Source of the DNA: a virus
Length of the DNA: 30,170 nucleotides
Strand: one strand, 5' to 3'
Virus record (IMG/VR): IMGVR_UViG_3300042691_011935
Location: 1 to 30,170 of that record
Shown piece after piece: positions 1 through 8,375 of this stretch (the first letter of the stretch is position 1; every line of letters begins with the position of its first letter). The notes under the pieces were generated by a model. It saw nothing but the letters and a program-made list of their open reading frames with translations. It was not told the origin of the DNA and did not search any database. The translations under genes and the position numbers were made by a program.

Positions 1-1330
1 CATTATGCCAAGCATGAATACCACTTGCAGTACCTAATACACAAGATGTAGTACCTGATGGTTTAACACAAGTAGTTCTGGCTGCAGAGTTAATACCAAT
101 ACTTTGTGAAGTTTCAATATTAACAAGTTTAACTACCTCAGCAGCTTCTGTTAGGTCATACTTAAATACTTCCATACTAGCAATACCAGTCATACCTACA
201 CCAATAAGAGCATCTTTTTCAGTAGTTTTTTTCCAAATAGGTCTTAAATAATGAAAGTCAGTAAACCCTGCTTGTAGAGTTCCAAAGAATGCTGCAGCAG
301 ATACTCTATTATTTAAGTCTTCTTGTGACTCTACATTACTTACATTAACCTCACACAAGTTACAGAACTGGTATGGTCTTAATGCAATCTCACAGCATGG
401 GTTAGTACCCCAGTCTGCATCATTGGTAAAATAGAATCCTGGTTCACCACTACCTGATAGTTCAATCTTTTTCCACAGATTTAAGAAGAATTCTTTAGTA
501 ATTCTATGTCTTACTAATACTGCAGAATTGTTAGATCTACCACGTTGAGGGTTAGTTTCCCACCAACTACCAAACTTACAGGTTAACATAGACTCATCAT
601 CTGCTGAGAACAAGCTAATTAAAGCTGCTCTTCTGATTCCTCCTGCCAATACAGCATCAGCAATATGACAAACAATATCATGCACTTCAATAGTTGATAA
701 CTTTTCACCATCTGATTTTCTTTCTAATATTTGATTTAATTCAAATAGACATTTTTTAAGTGGTTCTGGGCCAGGTGCTTTACCACCAGCAGTAATTAAT
801 CTTGTACCTTTTTGTCTAATATCACTAAAATCAAATCTAGGTTTAGTATTTCTAAAACCAAGGTAACTACCAATAAGATGCTTAACTGCATCTGCCCAAC
901 CCTCAATAGAATCACCTACTAAAAACTTTTGTTCTTTAGATGGCTTTCTAATTTCAGGTAATTTTTCAATATGTTTAAATTGTACAGAGTATCCTACACC
1001 TGTACCACCTAATAATAAAAACATTACTTCACCAAAAGCTCTGTAATCATCAATAGGTAAATAACAACAGTTGTAAATCCTTGCTTCATTCTTTTGAATG
1101 GCAGGACCTGCAAATTGTAATGCTCTCATAGAAGGTAAAACTTTCTTGTCAAAAAGAAAATTACTATAATTCATAATTTGGCTTGCTAAATGAGGATATT
1201 TATTTACCATCATTTGTAAATACCTAAATATTATTTCATCATAAACTTCTCTTCTATTTAGTTGAGGTAAGTATTTTGCATACTTATTAAAAGTCACAAT
1301 TTGTGACAGGGTTTCTAATCCAATATCCAT
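1..1330 (-). CDS. nrdJ: Adenosylcobalamin-dependent (class II) ribonucleoside-triphosphate reductase, N-terminal 443 residues
   Basis: The enzyme reduces ribonucleoside triphosphates to deoxynucleotides with a B12-generated radical, supplying dNTPs for phage replication. The ORF runs off the left edge, so the C-terminus is missing. Residues 66-118 carry the family signature (PSMRALQFAGPA, a Cys pair at 88-89, LLLGGTGVGYSVQ). The active-site loop NPCCEIAL places Cys312 and Glu314 two apart, with Cys323 eleven residues after Cys312. This is the spacing of Cys408, Glu410 and Cys419 in the Lactobacillus leichmannii monomeric enzyme. The phosphate-binding motif KPSGTTSCVLGTASG is near the cut end. 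The start ATG at 1330 follows a terminator and a Bacteroidota promoter, so the gene is its own transcription unit. The extra Cys313 beside the radical Cys is unusual to my knowledge. The family call is secure; subtype (monomeric RTPR) is likely. Confidence 0.93.
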   Translation of the reverse strand, partial: MDIGLETLSQIVTFNKYAKYLPQLNRREVYDEIIFRYLQMMVNKYPHLASQIMNYSNFLFDKKVLPSMRALQFAGPAIQKNEARIYNCCYLPIDDYRAFGEVMFLLLGGTGVGYSVQFKHIEKLPEIRKPSKEQKFLVGDSIEGWADAVKHLIGSYLGFRNTKPRFDFSDIRQKGTRLITAGGKAPGPEPLKKCLFELNQILERKSDGEKLSTIEVHDIVCHIADAVLAGGIRRAALISLFSADDESMLTCKFGSWWETNPQRGRSNNSAVLVRHRITKEFFLNLWKKIELSGSGEPGFYFTNDADWGTNPCCEIALRPYQFCNLCEVNVSNVESQEDLNNRVSAAAFFGTLQAGFTDFHYLRPIWKKTTEKDALIGVGMTGIASMEVFKYDLTEAAEVVKLVNIETSQSIGINSAARTTCVKPSGTTSCVLGTASGIHAWHN

Positions 1331-1352
1331 AATTTATTTTTTTAAAGGATGG

Positions 1353-1383
1353 CAAAGATATAAAAACCCCTGTATATTTCAAC
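1353..1383 (-). promoter_or_regulatory. Bacteroidota-type promoter for the ribonucleotide reductase
   Basis: On the minus strand GTTG (1383-1380) is followed after 19 nt by TATCTTTG (1360-1353). This matches the -33 TTG / -7 TAnnTTTG promoter of Bacteroidota primary sigma factor. The -33 element sits in the loop of the upstream terminator hairpin. The spacing and position, about 23 nt before the ATG, support it. Confidence 0.65.
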
Positions 1384-1389
1384 AGGGGT
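1361..1389 (-). terminator. Rho-independent terminator after the metallophosphoesterase gene
   Basis: An 8 bp perfect stem, ACCCCTGT/ACAGGGGT, with loop TGAAATAT is followed on the minus strand by TTTTATA. It starts 8 nt after the stop codon of the upstream gene and separates it from the reductase gene. Confidence 0.85.
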
Positions 1390-1396
1390 ATTTATA

Positions 1397-2251
1397 TTAA
1401 ATTGACATAGGAATATTTATAGGTAATTTACCATCCAATATCACAGCACAAGCTACAACAGGCTTTCTGGTATTCTGTTTACCATATGCAAATGCATACT
1501 TCTCATGGTCTATACCACAACCTACAGTTACACCAAATATTAAATCTTTATAACTGGCTAAAAATCTAGTATTCATTACTGTATGTAAGTGACCAATTAC
1601 AGTAGATTGTCTGTTTTCTCTAGCAGCATTTATAGCTGCCATCTCACCAGATAATCCTGTACCATGAGTATATATTACACCATTAACTTGATGAACAAAA
1701 TCCCATTCCCATGTAGGAGGGCTTTGTAACAGTTCTTGATAAGTTTTTAACCATGTTTTAGGAAGACCAGCTGTAAAAGCTTTTCTAAATGGTAATGCAT
1801 CATGATTCCCAATACATACTTTTACATTAGGAAATGTATAATACCATCTTTTCATTCTTTCTAAAGCAAGATTAAACTCATCACCTGCTGACATACCTTC
1901 AGGATCTTTTTCATGATAACTAACAGCATGATTATCTACTGCATCACCTATATGCACTACTGTTCCACAATCATAATCTTGTTGAACTTTTCTACAAAAT
2001 TCTAAATAACCCTCTTTAGTAAATGGTTCATGTGGATCACCAATTACTAAAACATTGTTAGGATTACCATTTAAATAAGGTTCTATATTATTTAACTTAT
2101 TTGCAGCTTTTAAAAGTTCTTTTGCCAGTCTTATAATTTCACTATTAGGTTCATTAACTAATCTACCTATATATTCATTAGACTTTTTAATGTAACCTGG
2201 CTTTAATTTCAAAAACTCATAAACAAGATTTACCTTTTTGTTTTTATTCAT
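1397..2251 (-). CDS. Calcineurin-like metallophosphoesterase
   Basis: A di-metal phosphoesterase of the calcineurin-like superfamily, 284 aa. The metal-binding blocks are present in order: GDPHEP (71-76, with the usual D-x-H), GDAVDN (102-107), GNHD (148-151), THGTG (195-199) and GHLH (220-223). The first 60 residues form a predicted helical extension before the catalytic domain. Substrate is not evident: phage relatives include nucleases (Mre11/SbcD-like folds), protein phosphatases and nucleotide phosphatases. Its place at the end of the replication/recombination operon favours a nucleic-acid or nucleotide role, but that is inference. A strong terminator follows immediately. Confidence 0.9.
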   Translation of the reverse strand: MNKNKKVNLVYEFLKLKPGYIKKSNEYIGRLVNEPNSEIIRLAKELLKAANKLNNIEPYLNGNPNNVLVIGDPHEPFTKEGYLEFCRKVQQDYDCGTVVHIGDAVDNHAVSYHEKDPEGMSAGDEFNLALERMKRWYYTFPNVKVCIGNHDALPFRKAFTAGLPKTWLKTYQELLQSPPTWEWDFVHQVNGVIYTHGTGLSGEMAAINAARENRQSTVIGHLHTVMNTRFLASYKDLIFGVTVGCGIDHEKYAFAYGKQNTRKPVVACAVILDGKLPINIPMSI

Positions 2252-2281
2252 AATTTAATTTTTAACAACAAAAATACTAAA

Positions 2282-2857
2282 TTAATCTTCCTCTTTATAA
2301 ATATAGTTGTTAAAATATGTTTCTGTTTCTTTATCTGGTATTGAAGACAGTTCAGCGTCTTCAGACAACTTCATTCCAATTAAGTTTTCTATTTCTTCTT
2401 TTCTCCAATCTTTTTTAAATAATACACCTACAGGTCCAAATTTATCATTAGATGATACTGAAAAGAAATCTAATATTTTTATCTTAGTAGAATTTTTAAA
2501 TTTTGAAAATTTACCATTATCAAAATTATTTAAACAATCATAATAATCAGTTGGTATTTTATATACTAACATTACTGAATATTTATCAAGTTCAATATAT
2601 TCTACAAAATTTTTGTTTTTTTTAAGTTTATTTATAAATAATTCAAATGTATTGGTAGGACTATAAGCATATATAATAAACAAATGTTTATCATAATGTT
2701 TTAGAAACTCACAATACCTAAATACATTTACAAAATTGTTTCTAGGAAATACATCATTATCTTTATAATCGTTTAATTTATCTGATTTATTAACAACCAT
2801 AGGAAATAAATAAGGAAAACTTTTAGTATTTATTTTTCTTATATCTTCCAAACTCAT
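2282..2857 (-). CDS. Hypothetical protein, 191 aa
   Basis: I do not recognise this protein. It is rich in Asn, Lys, Asp, Phe and Tyr, has no signal peptide or membrane segment, and ends in acidic KEED. The ATG overlaps the stop of the exonuclease gene (ATGA, 2854-2857), so the two are probably translationally coupled. A role linked to recombination or DNA processing is possible from position only. Confidence 0.75.
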   Translation of the reverse strand: MSLEDIRKINTKSFPYLFPMVVNKSDKLNDYKDNDVFPRNNFVNVFRYCEFLKHYDKHLFIIYAYSPTNTFELFINKLKKNKNFVEYIELDKYSVMLVYKIPTDYYDCLNNFDNGKFSKFKNSTKIKILDFFSVSSNDKFGPVGVLFKKDWRKEEIENLIGMKLSEDAELSSIPDKETETYFNNYIYKEED

Positions 2858-3600
2858 ATTACAAAATTATTCACATTTACATTTATTGGATTTAAATAAT
2901 CATTTACATATAAATCATCTCTTATTTTAAGACATAAATAATTCTGATAAAATTTAATTACTCCATAATATTCTCCATATTGAGAAATATATTCTTCAAA
3001 AACTAGTAATCTCATAATATTATTATCAGGTATATTATCTAATAATTTATCAGCAAATGCTTTACCTTTACCCTCTAAACCTTTTATATTATCAGCAGTA
3101 TCACCAATAATCATTGACTTCCAAAAATATATTATAGAATCTTGTTCTGATACTGTTACCCATTCATTCTTTTTATAATTATAATGAGTACCTTCTAACA
3201 TTAATAAATCTTTATCAATAGCACAAACTATACTATAGGGAATTTGTTTTCTAACACTATTAACCATATCATCTGCTTCTATACCATATAAAGCATGGAA
3301 ATTCCATTTGCTTTCCATATGTTCTTTAATTTCATTGATGTATGTTAATTGTTGTTTATTTTTCCTATTCCCTTTATATTCAATATATGCTTTACTTCTT
3401 TCTACATCTCTACCATAACCAATGAAGCCAATATATTTATTGACTCCAATGGTTATAAGTAGATTTGTAATTATTTTATCAGTAGATAGAAGTATATCTT
3501 CTAAAGACTTATCAAATGTTTTAGTATCAGAATTCCAATGAGCAATGTAACAAATGCTGTCAGCATCAATTACTGCTATCTTTTCTGATGATAAGTCCAC
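2854..3600 (-). CDS. 5'-3' exonuclease / flap endonuclease (T5 D15, T4 RNase H type)
   Basis: A structure-specific 5' nuclease that removes RNA primers and flaps or resects DNA ends. The 248 aa protein shows the FEN/PIN acidic residues: IDADS (11-15), GIEADD (106-111) and AIDKD (127-131). The helix-three-turn-helix DNA-binding motif GDTADNIKGLEGKGKA spans 166-181. Length is close to compact phage FEN proteins. The 35 nt overlap with the upstream nuclease gene and 4 nt overlap with the downstream gene mark it as part of a coupled operon. Alternative name: phage RNase H. Activity toward ssDNA, flaps or dsDNA cannot be told from sequence. Confidence 0.88.
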   Translation of the reverse strand: MDLSSEKIAVIDADSICYIAHWNSDTKTFDKSLEDILLSTDKIITNLLITIGVNKYIGFIGYGRDVERSKAYIEYKGNRKNKQQLTYINEIKEHMESKWNFHALYGIEADDMVNSVRKQIPYSIVCAIDKDLLMLEGTHYNYKKNEWVTVSEQDSIIYFWKSMIIGDTADNIKGLEGKGKAFADKLLDNIPDNNIMRLLVFEEYISQYGEYYGVIKFYQNYLCLKIRDDLYVNDYLNPINVNVNNFVI

Positions 3601-4006
3601 TTTCTAATAACTTTTTAATTATGAGATACCAATCTGATTTTTTTAGAACTACTACTTCTTCTTGTTCTTTTTTATGAAATATTAAATTAATATATATTTC
3701 TCTCTCAGGAACTAAATCTGAAATACCTTTTTCCATTTCATTTAAAACAGTAAACACATTTAATCCAGATCTTACAGATTTACATTGAACATTAAATGGA
3801 ATATTATTAATATCAATTTTAGCATCATCCATAATTCTACTTGTAGCTCTTGTGGTAGATGCTTTTTGATAACCAATATCCTTATGTTCTTTTACAATCT
3901 TTCTTTCATAATTGTGACCTATTCTTCTTACATTGGGTTTAGATTTAGTTTTTTCAGAAGAAAGTTCATTCTTATTCTTAATTTTCCTTCGCTTAGGTTC
4001 TCTCAT
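3566..4006 (-). CDS. PD-(D/E)XK nuclease, probable Holliday-junction resolvase (Hjc-like)
   Basis: A small nuclease of 146 aa with the Hjc-like layout: GHNYERKIVKEH (30-41, conserved Glu34), then a DAKID segment with Asp65 and, after about ten residues, QCK (74-76). Together these give the E...D...(E/Q)xK catalytic set. The first 28 residues are strongly basic and probably disordered, suited to DNA binding. Position beside the 5' exonuclease, Sak4-like ATPase and SSB-like protein supports branched-DNA resolution during recombination-dependent replication or before packaging. A different PD-(D/E)XK role, such as recombination endonuclease, is possible. Confidence 0.78.
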   Translation of the reverse strand: MREPKRRKIKNKNELSSEKTKSKPNVRRIGHNYERKIVKEHKDIGYQKASTTRATSRIMDDAKIDINNIPFNVQCKSVRSGLNVFTVLNEMEKGISDLVPEREIYINLIFHKKEQEEVVVLKKSDWYLIIKKLLESGLIIRKDSSN

Positions 4007-4181
4007 TACTTTGTTTAATAGTTAACATATCAATAATTTCTTGATATGCTTCTGTTTTACCTTCAAAAAATCTTATAAGAAGATCATCTTGAGTTACAGT
4101 TTCTAATTCTGAAACTATTCTTTCAGCTGCATCTTTCTTTTTATAGATTGCCTGAAGTAATATTTCTATTAGATTAGTCAT
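3993..4181 (-). CDS. Hypothetical helical protein, 62 aa
   Basis: A small acidic, largely helical protein with no recognised domain. Its ATG shares a base with the stop of the upstream gene (TAATG at 4181), and its 3' end overlaps the Hjc-like nuclease by 14 nt. Coupled translation in the recombination operon is the main evidence that it is real. Confidence 0.65.
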   Translation of the reverse strand: MTNLIEILLQAIYKKKDAAERIVSELETVTQDDLLIRFFEGKTEAYQEIIDMLTIKQSNERT

Positions 4182-4471
4182 TAGTTATTATTTGATGAAA
4201 ATGCATCTAATGTTTCTGAATAATTCAAAGTATTATTTACAGGTAATGAATCTATTGAAGGAAGATCATCAACTTTATTTACTACAAAATCAAAATTAAG
4301 ATTAATAGTATAATCAGTTGTAGTTTTAGTAGGTTTAGCAAAACCAAATTTAACTAAAACATCTCTCATATCTTTAATTGAGATTCCAAAATGTTCAGCC
4401 ATTGTTTTTACATCAGTTTTATATGCACGCATTGCAGCAACTTCTTTTTGAGAAATATTAATTGTATTCAT
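4181..4471 (-). CDS. Probable helix-turn-helix DNA-binding protein, 96 aa
   Basis: Residues about 18-45 (TDVKTMAEHFGISIKDMRDV) read as a helix-turn-helix: a helix, a tight turn at FGIS, and a recognition helix. The C-terminal half is Asn/Asp/Ser-rich and probably flexible. It lies between primase and nucleases in the replication operon, with a 4 nt overlap (ATGA) with the primase gene. It could be a regulator or an accessory replication factor. No specific family is recognised. Confidence 0.7.
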   Translation of the reverse strand: MNTINISQKEVAAMRAYKTDVKTMAEHFGISIKDMRDVLVKFGFAKPTKTTTDYTINLNFDFVVNKVDDLPSIDSLPVNNTLNYSETLDAFSSNNN

Positions 4472-5505
4472 ATTAAATAATTATTAATTTTTGTTATTAA
4501 TTCTTTTGTTTGATCATACCCCTTAATGGATATGTAATCAGATAAATCTTTTATACCATCAGGTATAGTAAAAGATTTAATTTTAAATAATTCAGAAAAC
4601 TTTTTCATATTATGTAAACCAGTTTCATCATTATCATAGTTAATTATGATTTGTTTAAATCTCATTGACAATAATGTAAATTGATTTTCATTTAAAAATA
4701 TATTTTCTGATTGTGGATTAATTGCATTAATTCCAAACATTCTGTATACCATACAATCTTTTAAACCTTTAGTAACTATTAGAAGATCACCATTTTGTTC
4801 TAATTGATTCCAACCACTAAATATATGTCTTGGAATATTACTTGTCCATTTTTTATCTCTTGTTGCAAAAGGTCTTAAAATTTTTCTAATTCCATCACCA
4901 TGCTCATAACTATAAGCTGGATCATTTGTTGTTTCTGTATAAACATTTATAAGTTCATCAGAATTACAACTAATCCAATAATCACTAATAGGTACTACAT
5001 TGTAGAATCTTAGTATATCTCTGTTTAAATAATATTTATCCCAATATGTATCATAGTCTTTCCATTGTCTTTTTTTAATTTTAATAATAGTATTTACTCT
5101 ATTAATCTTATCAGGAAGACCTACATAATTTAAAGATGGTATTATTTTTTTATTTTCTAGTTTTTTAATAAAACCAAAATCATTAGCTATAACTTTAAGA
5201 GTTTCTTGAAAATTCAAATCTTCATTAAATCTAACTTTCATATATCTTTGAACATATGAAAAACAATCATAGCTTTCTTCTGTACCAAAATCCTTATAAA
5301 ACAATCCTTGAGGATATGCTTTAATAGAACATGATGCATTATTGTCTATTCTTAAATTAGATTTAAATAATTTATTTAACCCTATAAAGTTTTCACAATA
5401 AAATCTAAAGATTTGGTACTCAGACACATTGCTGAGTACCATCTCTTTAGTAAAATGTATTACATCTAATCCTCCAAAATTAGAATGGGAGTCCACTATT
5501 GTCAC
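4468..5505 (-). CDS. TOPRIM-domain DNA primase (DnaG-like)
   Basis: This protein probably makes RNA primers for the phage replisome. At 345 aa it is compact. The N-terminal region (about 50-85) resembles the CHC2-type fold (RIDNNASCS then LFYKDFGTEE) but lacks a full set of zinc cysteines. A TOPRIM-like region follows, with LLIVTKGLKD (241-250) and INYDNDETG (288-296, the DxD motif). The usual TOPRIM glutamate position reads Lys (VTKG), a variant I recall from other phage primase-like proteins. Catalytic competence is therefore not certain. It overlaps the SSB-like gene upstream by 26 nt and is two kilobases from a DnaB-like helicase gene, its expected partner. Confidence 0.82.
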   Translation of the reverse strand: MTIVDSHSNFGGLDVIHFTKEMVLSNVSEYQIFRFYCENFIGLNKLFKSNLRIDNNASCSIKAYPQGLFYKDFGTEESYDCFSYVQRYMKVRFNEDLNFQETLKVIANDFGFIKKLENKKIIPSLNYVGLPDKINRVNTIIKIKKRQWKDYDTYWDKYYLNRDILRFYNVVPISDYWISCNSDELINVYTETTNDPAYSYEHGDGIRKILRPFATRDKKWTSNIPRHIFSGWNQLEQNGDLLIVTKGLKDCMVYRMFGINAINPQSENIFLNENQFTLLSMRFKQIIINYDNDETGLHNMKKFSELFKIKSFTIPDGIKDLSDYISIKGYDQTKELITKINNYLI

Positions 5506-6034
5506 CAGCTTTAAATTCTGAATCTGGCAATTTAGCTAATTTTTTAATATCTAATTCAGAATTAAATGTAAGATTGGTTTTTGATACAGGAACATATTCA
5601 GCATCTTCTTGAATAGCTTCAGCAAATTCAGGAAGACCAATTACTGCTCTTACACCTACAGAACCATCTTGTTTAATATATTCTTCACCACGAAACTTAA
5701 TTCTCAAAGAATTACCTGCCAGTTTATTATTGTAAACTTCACCTAACTCTTCAACACTATTAGCTTTTGAAGAAAGATAATCAGCATCTTTTACTACTTT
5801 AGTAAAAATATGTCTGATCTTCTTATATGAAACTACTGCTGCTTTTTCTGAAAGATAAAATCTAAAATCAGTAGTTGCTTCTGCATCACCATCTACTAAA
5901 TGCATTGAAAATACAATAGTAGGATTACCATTTTGATTTGTTTCACCTTTAACAGATTTAATTGTTACTTCATGTACACCTGGCCTAATATATTTAGGCT
6001 TATTTACTTCTTGAACATCTTGTCCACCAAACAT
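5480..6034 (-). CDS. Putative single-stranded DNA-binding protein with SSB-type C-terminal tail
   Basis: Probable ssDNA-binding protein of 184 aa. The N-terminal two thirds alternate beta strands (HEVTIKSVKGETNQNG, TIVFSMHLVDGDA), in keeping with an OB-like fold. The C-terminus ends DNSGLPF, which matches the acidic, Pro-Phe-terminated tail that SSB proteins use to recruit partners (E. coli DDDIPF). It lies directly between the Sak4-like ATPase and primase genes, where phage SSBs are common. There is no strong sequence signature for the OB fold itself, so the call rests on the tail and context. Confidence 0.68.
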   Translation of the reverse strand: MFGGQDVQEVNKPKYIRPGVHEVTIKSVKGETNQNGNPTIVFSMHLVDGDAEATTDFRFYLSEKAAVVSYKKIRHIFTKVVKDADYLSSKANSVEELGEVYNNKLAGNSLRIKFRGEEYIKQDGSVGVRAVIGLPEFAEAIQEDAEYVPVSKTNLTFNSELDIKKLAKLPDSEFKAGDNSGLPF

Positions 6035-6055
6035 AATTTTAATTTTTTAATTTTG

Positions 6056-6781
6056 TTATATAAATATTTTATCCCAATTACCTTTTAGATTATTATCTAC
6101 AAGTTCAGTTAGAATAATTTCTTGATTTTTAAGGTGATCAGGTCTTGCACCACAAGTTACTTCTTCTGAAGTTTTAAAGTTTAAACTTACTTTATCACCT
6201 TTTCTGCTCAATAGAGCAATAGCATCTGCTTTAGCACATACAATAGATTTAATCTTACCTGACAAATCTAAATCAACAGCAGATACTTCTTTACCATTTG
6301 TTTCCAGCATCTTATCTTTCAAATGACCTAATAGAATTAGACTACCATCATTTGGTATCAATGTTTCTATATAGTCAAGAATCTTAAAGAATGCTTCACG
6401 CAGATACATATAACCTGCGCCATTAGGTAATTTAAGTACATTGTCACCAGCAAAGTTTTTACCCATTGGAGTATCTTGATATAAAGTTTTTGCATATCCT
6501 ATGCACATTTCTTCCAATGCTGTTACAGTATCTACTGCAATGTACTTATATGGTTTATTAGCTTTTATAATTTCTTGACCAATAGCTTTTAATGTAGCAA
6601 GACTATCAACTTTTAATTTCATAGCTTCTACATAATCAGAACCATTCTCAAAGTCAAGAATTAAACAGTTATCTAATAAAGCCAAAGCTGATGTTTTACC
6701 AGCTTTAGGCTTTGAATAGATAACCAATCTTTTAGGATTAGCTCTTACAGGAGCTATCTTAACAGTTGGTAATTCAATCAT
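6056..6781 (-). CDS. Sak4-like RecA-fold ATPase (single-strand annealing recombinase)
   Basis: A RecA-core P-loop ATPase of 241 aa, typical of phage Sak4 proteins that pair ssDNA together with an SSB. Walker A is SKPKAGKTS (23-31). Walker B is in YKYIAVDTVT (about 79-88). A later strand reads SLILLGHLKD, followed by KADAIALLSRKGD, the usual ATP-sensor region. The adjacent downstream gene encodes an SSB-like protein, the known functional partner of Sak4. The stop overlaps the upstream gene arrangement by 4 nt (ATGA at 6778-6781). An AAA-type replication factor is the main alternative. Confidence 0.82.
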   Translation of the reverse strand: MIELPTVKIAPVRANPKRLVIYSKPKAGKTSALALLDNCLILDFENGSDYVEAMKLKVDSLATLKAIGQEIIKANKPYKYIAVDTVTALEEMCIGYAKTLYQDTPMGKNFAGDNVLKLPNGAGYMYLREAFFKILDYIETLIPNDGSLILLGHLKDKMLETNGKEVSAVDLDLSGKIKSIVCAKADAIALLSRKGDKVSLNFKTSEEVTCGARPDHLKNQEIILTELVDNNLKGNWDKIFI

Positions 6782-7146
6782 AATTTACTCACTAATTCTA
6801 ACAATCGTTCTGCTAATATAGGATATATACCAGGATATTGACTTTTAACCATATCAATAGGTGTACCTCCAACAATAACAGCTTGTCTTTCACCATTAAC
6901 TGTTTGACGTTCAGTCCTTGGAATAACAGTTTTCAAATCTAATACTTTACAAATAGTATTTACAGATTCAATAACTTCTTCTCTTGAGTTAATTCCAAAC
7001 CTTTCTGATCTTAATTTTTCTACATAAGCTAAATATTCTTGTTTAATATTATCTATCTCTTGAGAAGATTGTTGTTCTACAATATCATTTACAGTAGAAT
7101 CATTTTCAATAATTTGTGGATTTGCCACATCATTAGTTTCTGTCAT
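6778..7146 (-). CDS. Hypothetical protein, 122 aa, coupled to the Sak4-like ATPase
   Basis: No recognised domain. The N-terminal 35 residues are polar and probably disordered. Residues about 35-75 are helical and charged. The middle holds a short basic strand around RTERQTVNGERQ. Its stop overlaps the Sak4-like ATPase start (ATGA), suggesting a fixed stoichiometry with the recombinase. Confidence 0.7.
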   Translation of the reverse strand: MTETNDVANPQIIENDSTVNDIVEQQSSQEIDNIKQEYLAYVEKLRSERFGINSREEVIESVNTICKVLDLKTVIPRTERQTVNGERQAVIVGGTPIDMVKSQYPGIYPILAERLLELVSKL

Positions 7147-7169
7147 TTTAATTTAATTTATTGTTGTTA

Positions 7170-8375
7170 TTAATATATATTACCTATTCTTGAATTTAAA
7201 GTATCTCTGTCATAATAAGCTTCATGTTCATCTATATATTGAAAACAATCCATGCAATATGTTTTATCCATAGTAATATCATACTTTGTGCTTTTATGCT
7301 TACAATTGTCAAATATAGATGTTTGTCTTACATTTAAATGAGATTGATTTTTTAATTCAAGTTCAGTTTCTCGTTCTTCTTGAAAAAATTCTAAATATTC
7401 ATTCAACATATCACTCATGTAAGGATAGTCTGGATTATAAACATCTGTAACTTTATCAATTTTTTCTAACAAATCTTCAAAGAACTGTATAGTTATGCTA
7501 TATGCATAATTCATATTATTTGATTTAATGTATCTTGGAGAATTTCTAAATTCTTCATAAAGCATTGTATACAGCTTAGATTTAGTATTATTTGTAACAG
7601 CTTTATAGTCAGATTCAGGTCTTACATATACAAATTGTTTATCAGCATTATCAATAATGTTTAATATTACATTATAACATCTTTGTACATCAGAAATTTT
7701 TACATATTCTTTAGAACTATGTGGTAAATAATAACCACATGAAATATTAAAACATGCTATATTAACTCCTCTTTTTGATAAACAACCTGCATCTGTAGAA
7801 GTACCTCCACATTCTGTATAACCATACAAATCTAATGATTTTTTTACAAATTGACTAAATTCATTATCAAATAATTTTACACCATTAGAATGATTTATAA
7901 AATCACTATTATCCCTTCTATCTGCTTGACCTATAAACTTACAATTTTTAAAGAAAGATAGATCACAAGCATTAGAACCTACACACCCAACCTCTTCTGC
8001 AATAAAAAATACAACTTTAATTTTATCTACTACTTCTAAAAGACTAAGACACATAAAAACACCTACTAAATCATCACCACCTGTACCTATTTGATTAGGA
8101 CCATTAAATGCTAATAAATAATCATCAATTTCTATAATAGTTTTGTTTTCATTATATTTATGTACTTGATCTAAATGTGATACTATACATGGATAAAGAT
8201 CAGCTTTACCTTTAGTAACAAAAATATTACCATGTGTATCTTGTTCTATTACTAATGAATACTTTGACTTTATAGAATTTAAATAATTATAAAGTGTTGG
8301 TATAATTTGTTCTCTTTCTTTATAAGATTCAGACTGCCAGCCTAAAACCTCAATTAATAAATTTTTATTAAACAT
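7170..8375 (-). CDS. M20/M28-like zinc metallopeptidase with C-terminal zinc-finger-like extension
   Basis: Predicted cytoplasmic di-zinc peptidase of 401 aa, related to tripeptidase/aminopeptidase-type enzymes (PepT, M42). All expected residues can be seen: SHLDQ (His67, Asp69), GTGGDD (Asp101 bridging), AEEVG (Glu127 general base, Glu128), ADRRD (Asp152) and PHSS (His219). There is no signal peptide. After the peptidase domain (to about 250) a 150-residue extension ends with Cys358, His360, Cys374 and Cys377, a possible zinc knuckle. The enzyme lies inside the replication operon, 1 nt downstream of an unknown 488 aa gene. Substrate is unknown; peptide recycling, host-protein processing or a non-peptidase amidohydrolase role are all possible. 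Confidence 0.8.
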   Translation of the reverse strand: MFNKNLLIEVLGWQSESYKEREQIIPTLYNYLNSIKSKYSLVIEQDTHGNIFVTKGKADLYPCIVSHLDQVHKYNENKTIIEIDDYLLAFNGPNQIGTGGDDLVGVFMCLSLLEVVDKIKVVFFIAEEVGCVGSNACDLSFFKNCKFIGQADRRDNSDFINHSNGVKLFDNEFSQFVKKSLDLYGYTECGGTSTDAGCLSKRGVNIACFNISCGYYLPHSSKEYVKISDVQRCYNVILNIIDNADKQFVYVRPESDYKAVTNNTKSKLYTMLYEEFRNSPRYIKSNNMNYAYSITIQFFEDLLEKIDKVTDVYNPDYPYMSDMLNEYLEFFQEERETELELKNQSHLNVRQTSIFDNCKHKSTKYDITMDKTYCMDCFQYIDEHEAYYDRDTLNSRIGNIY

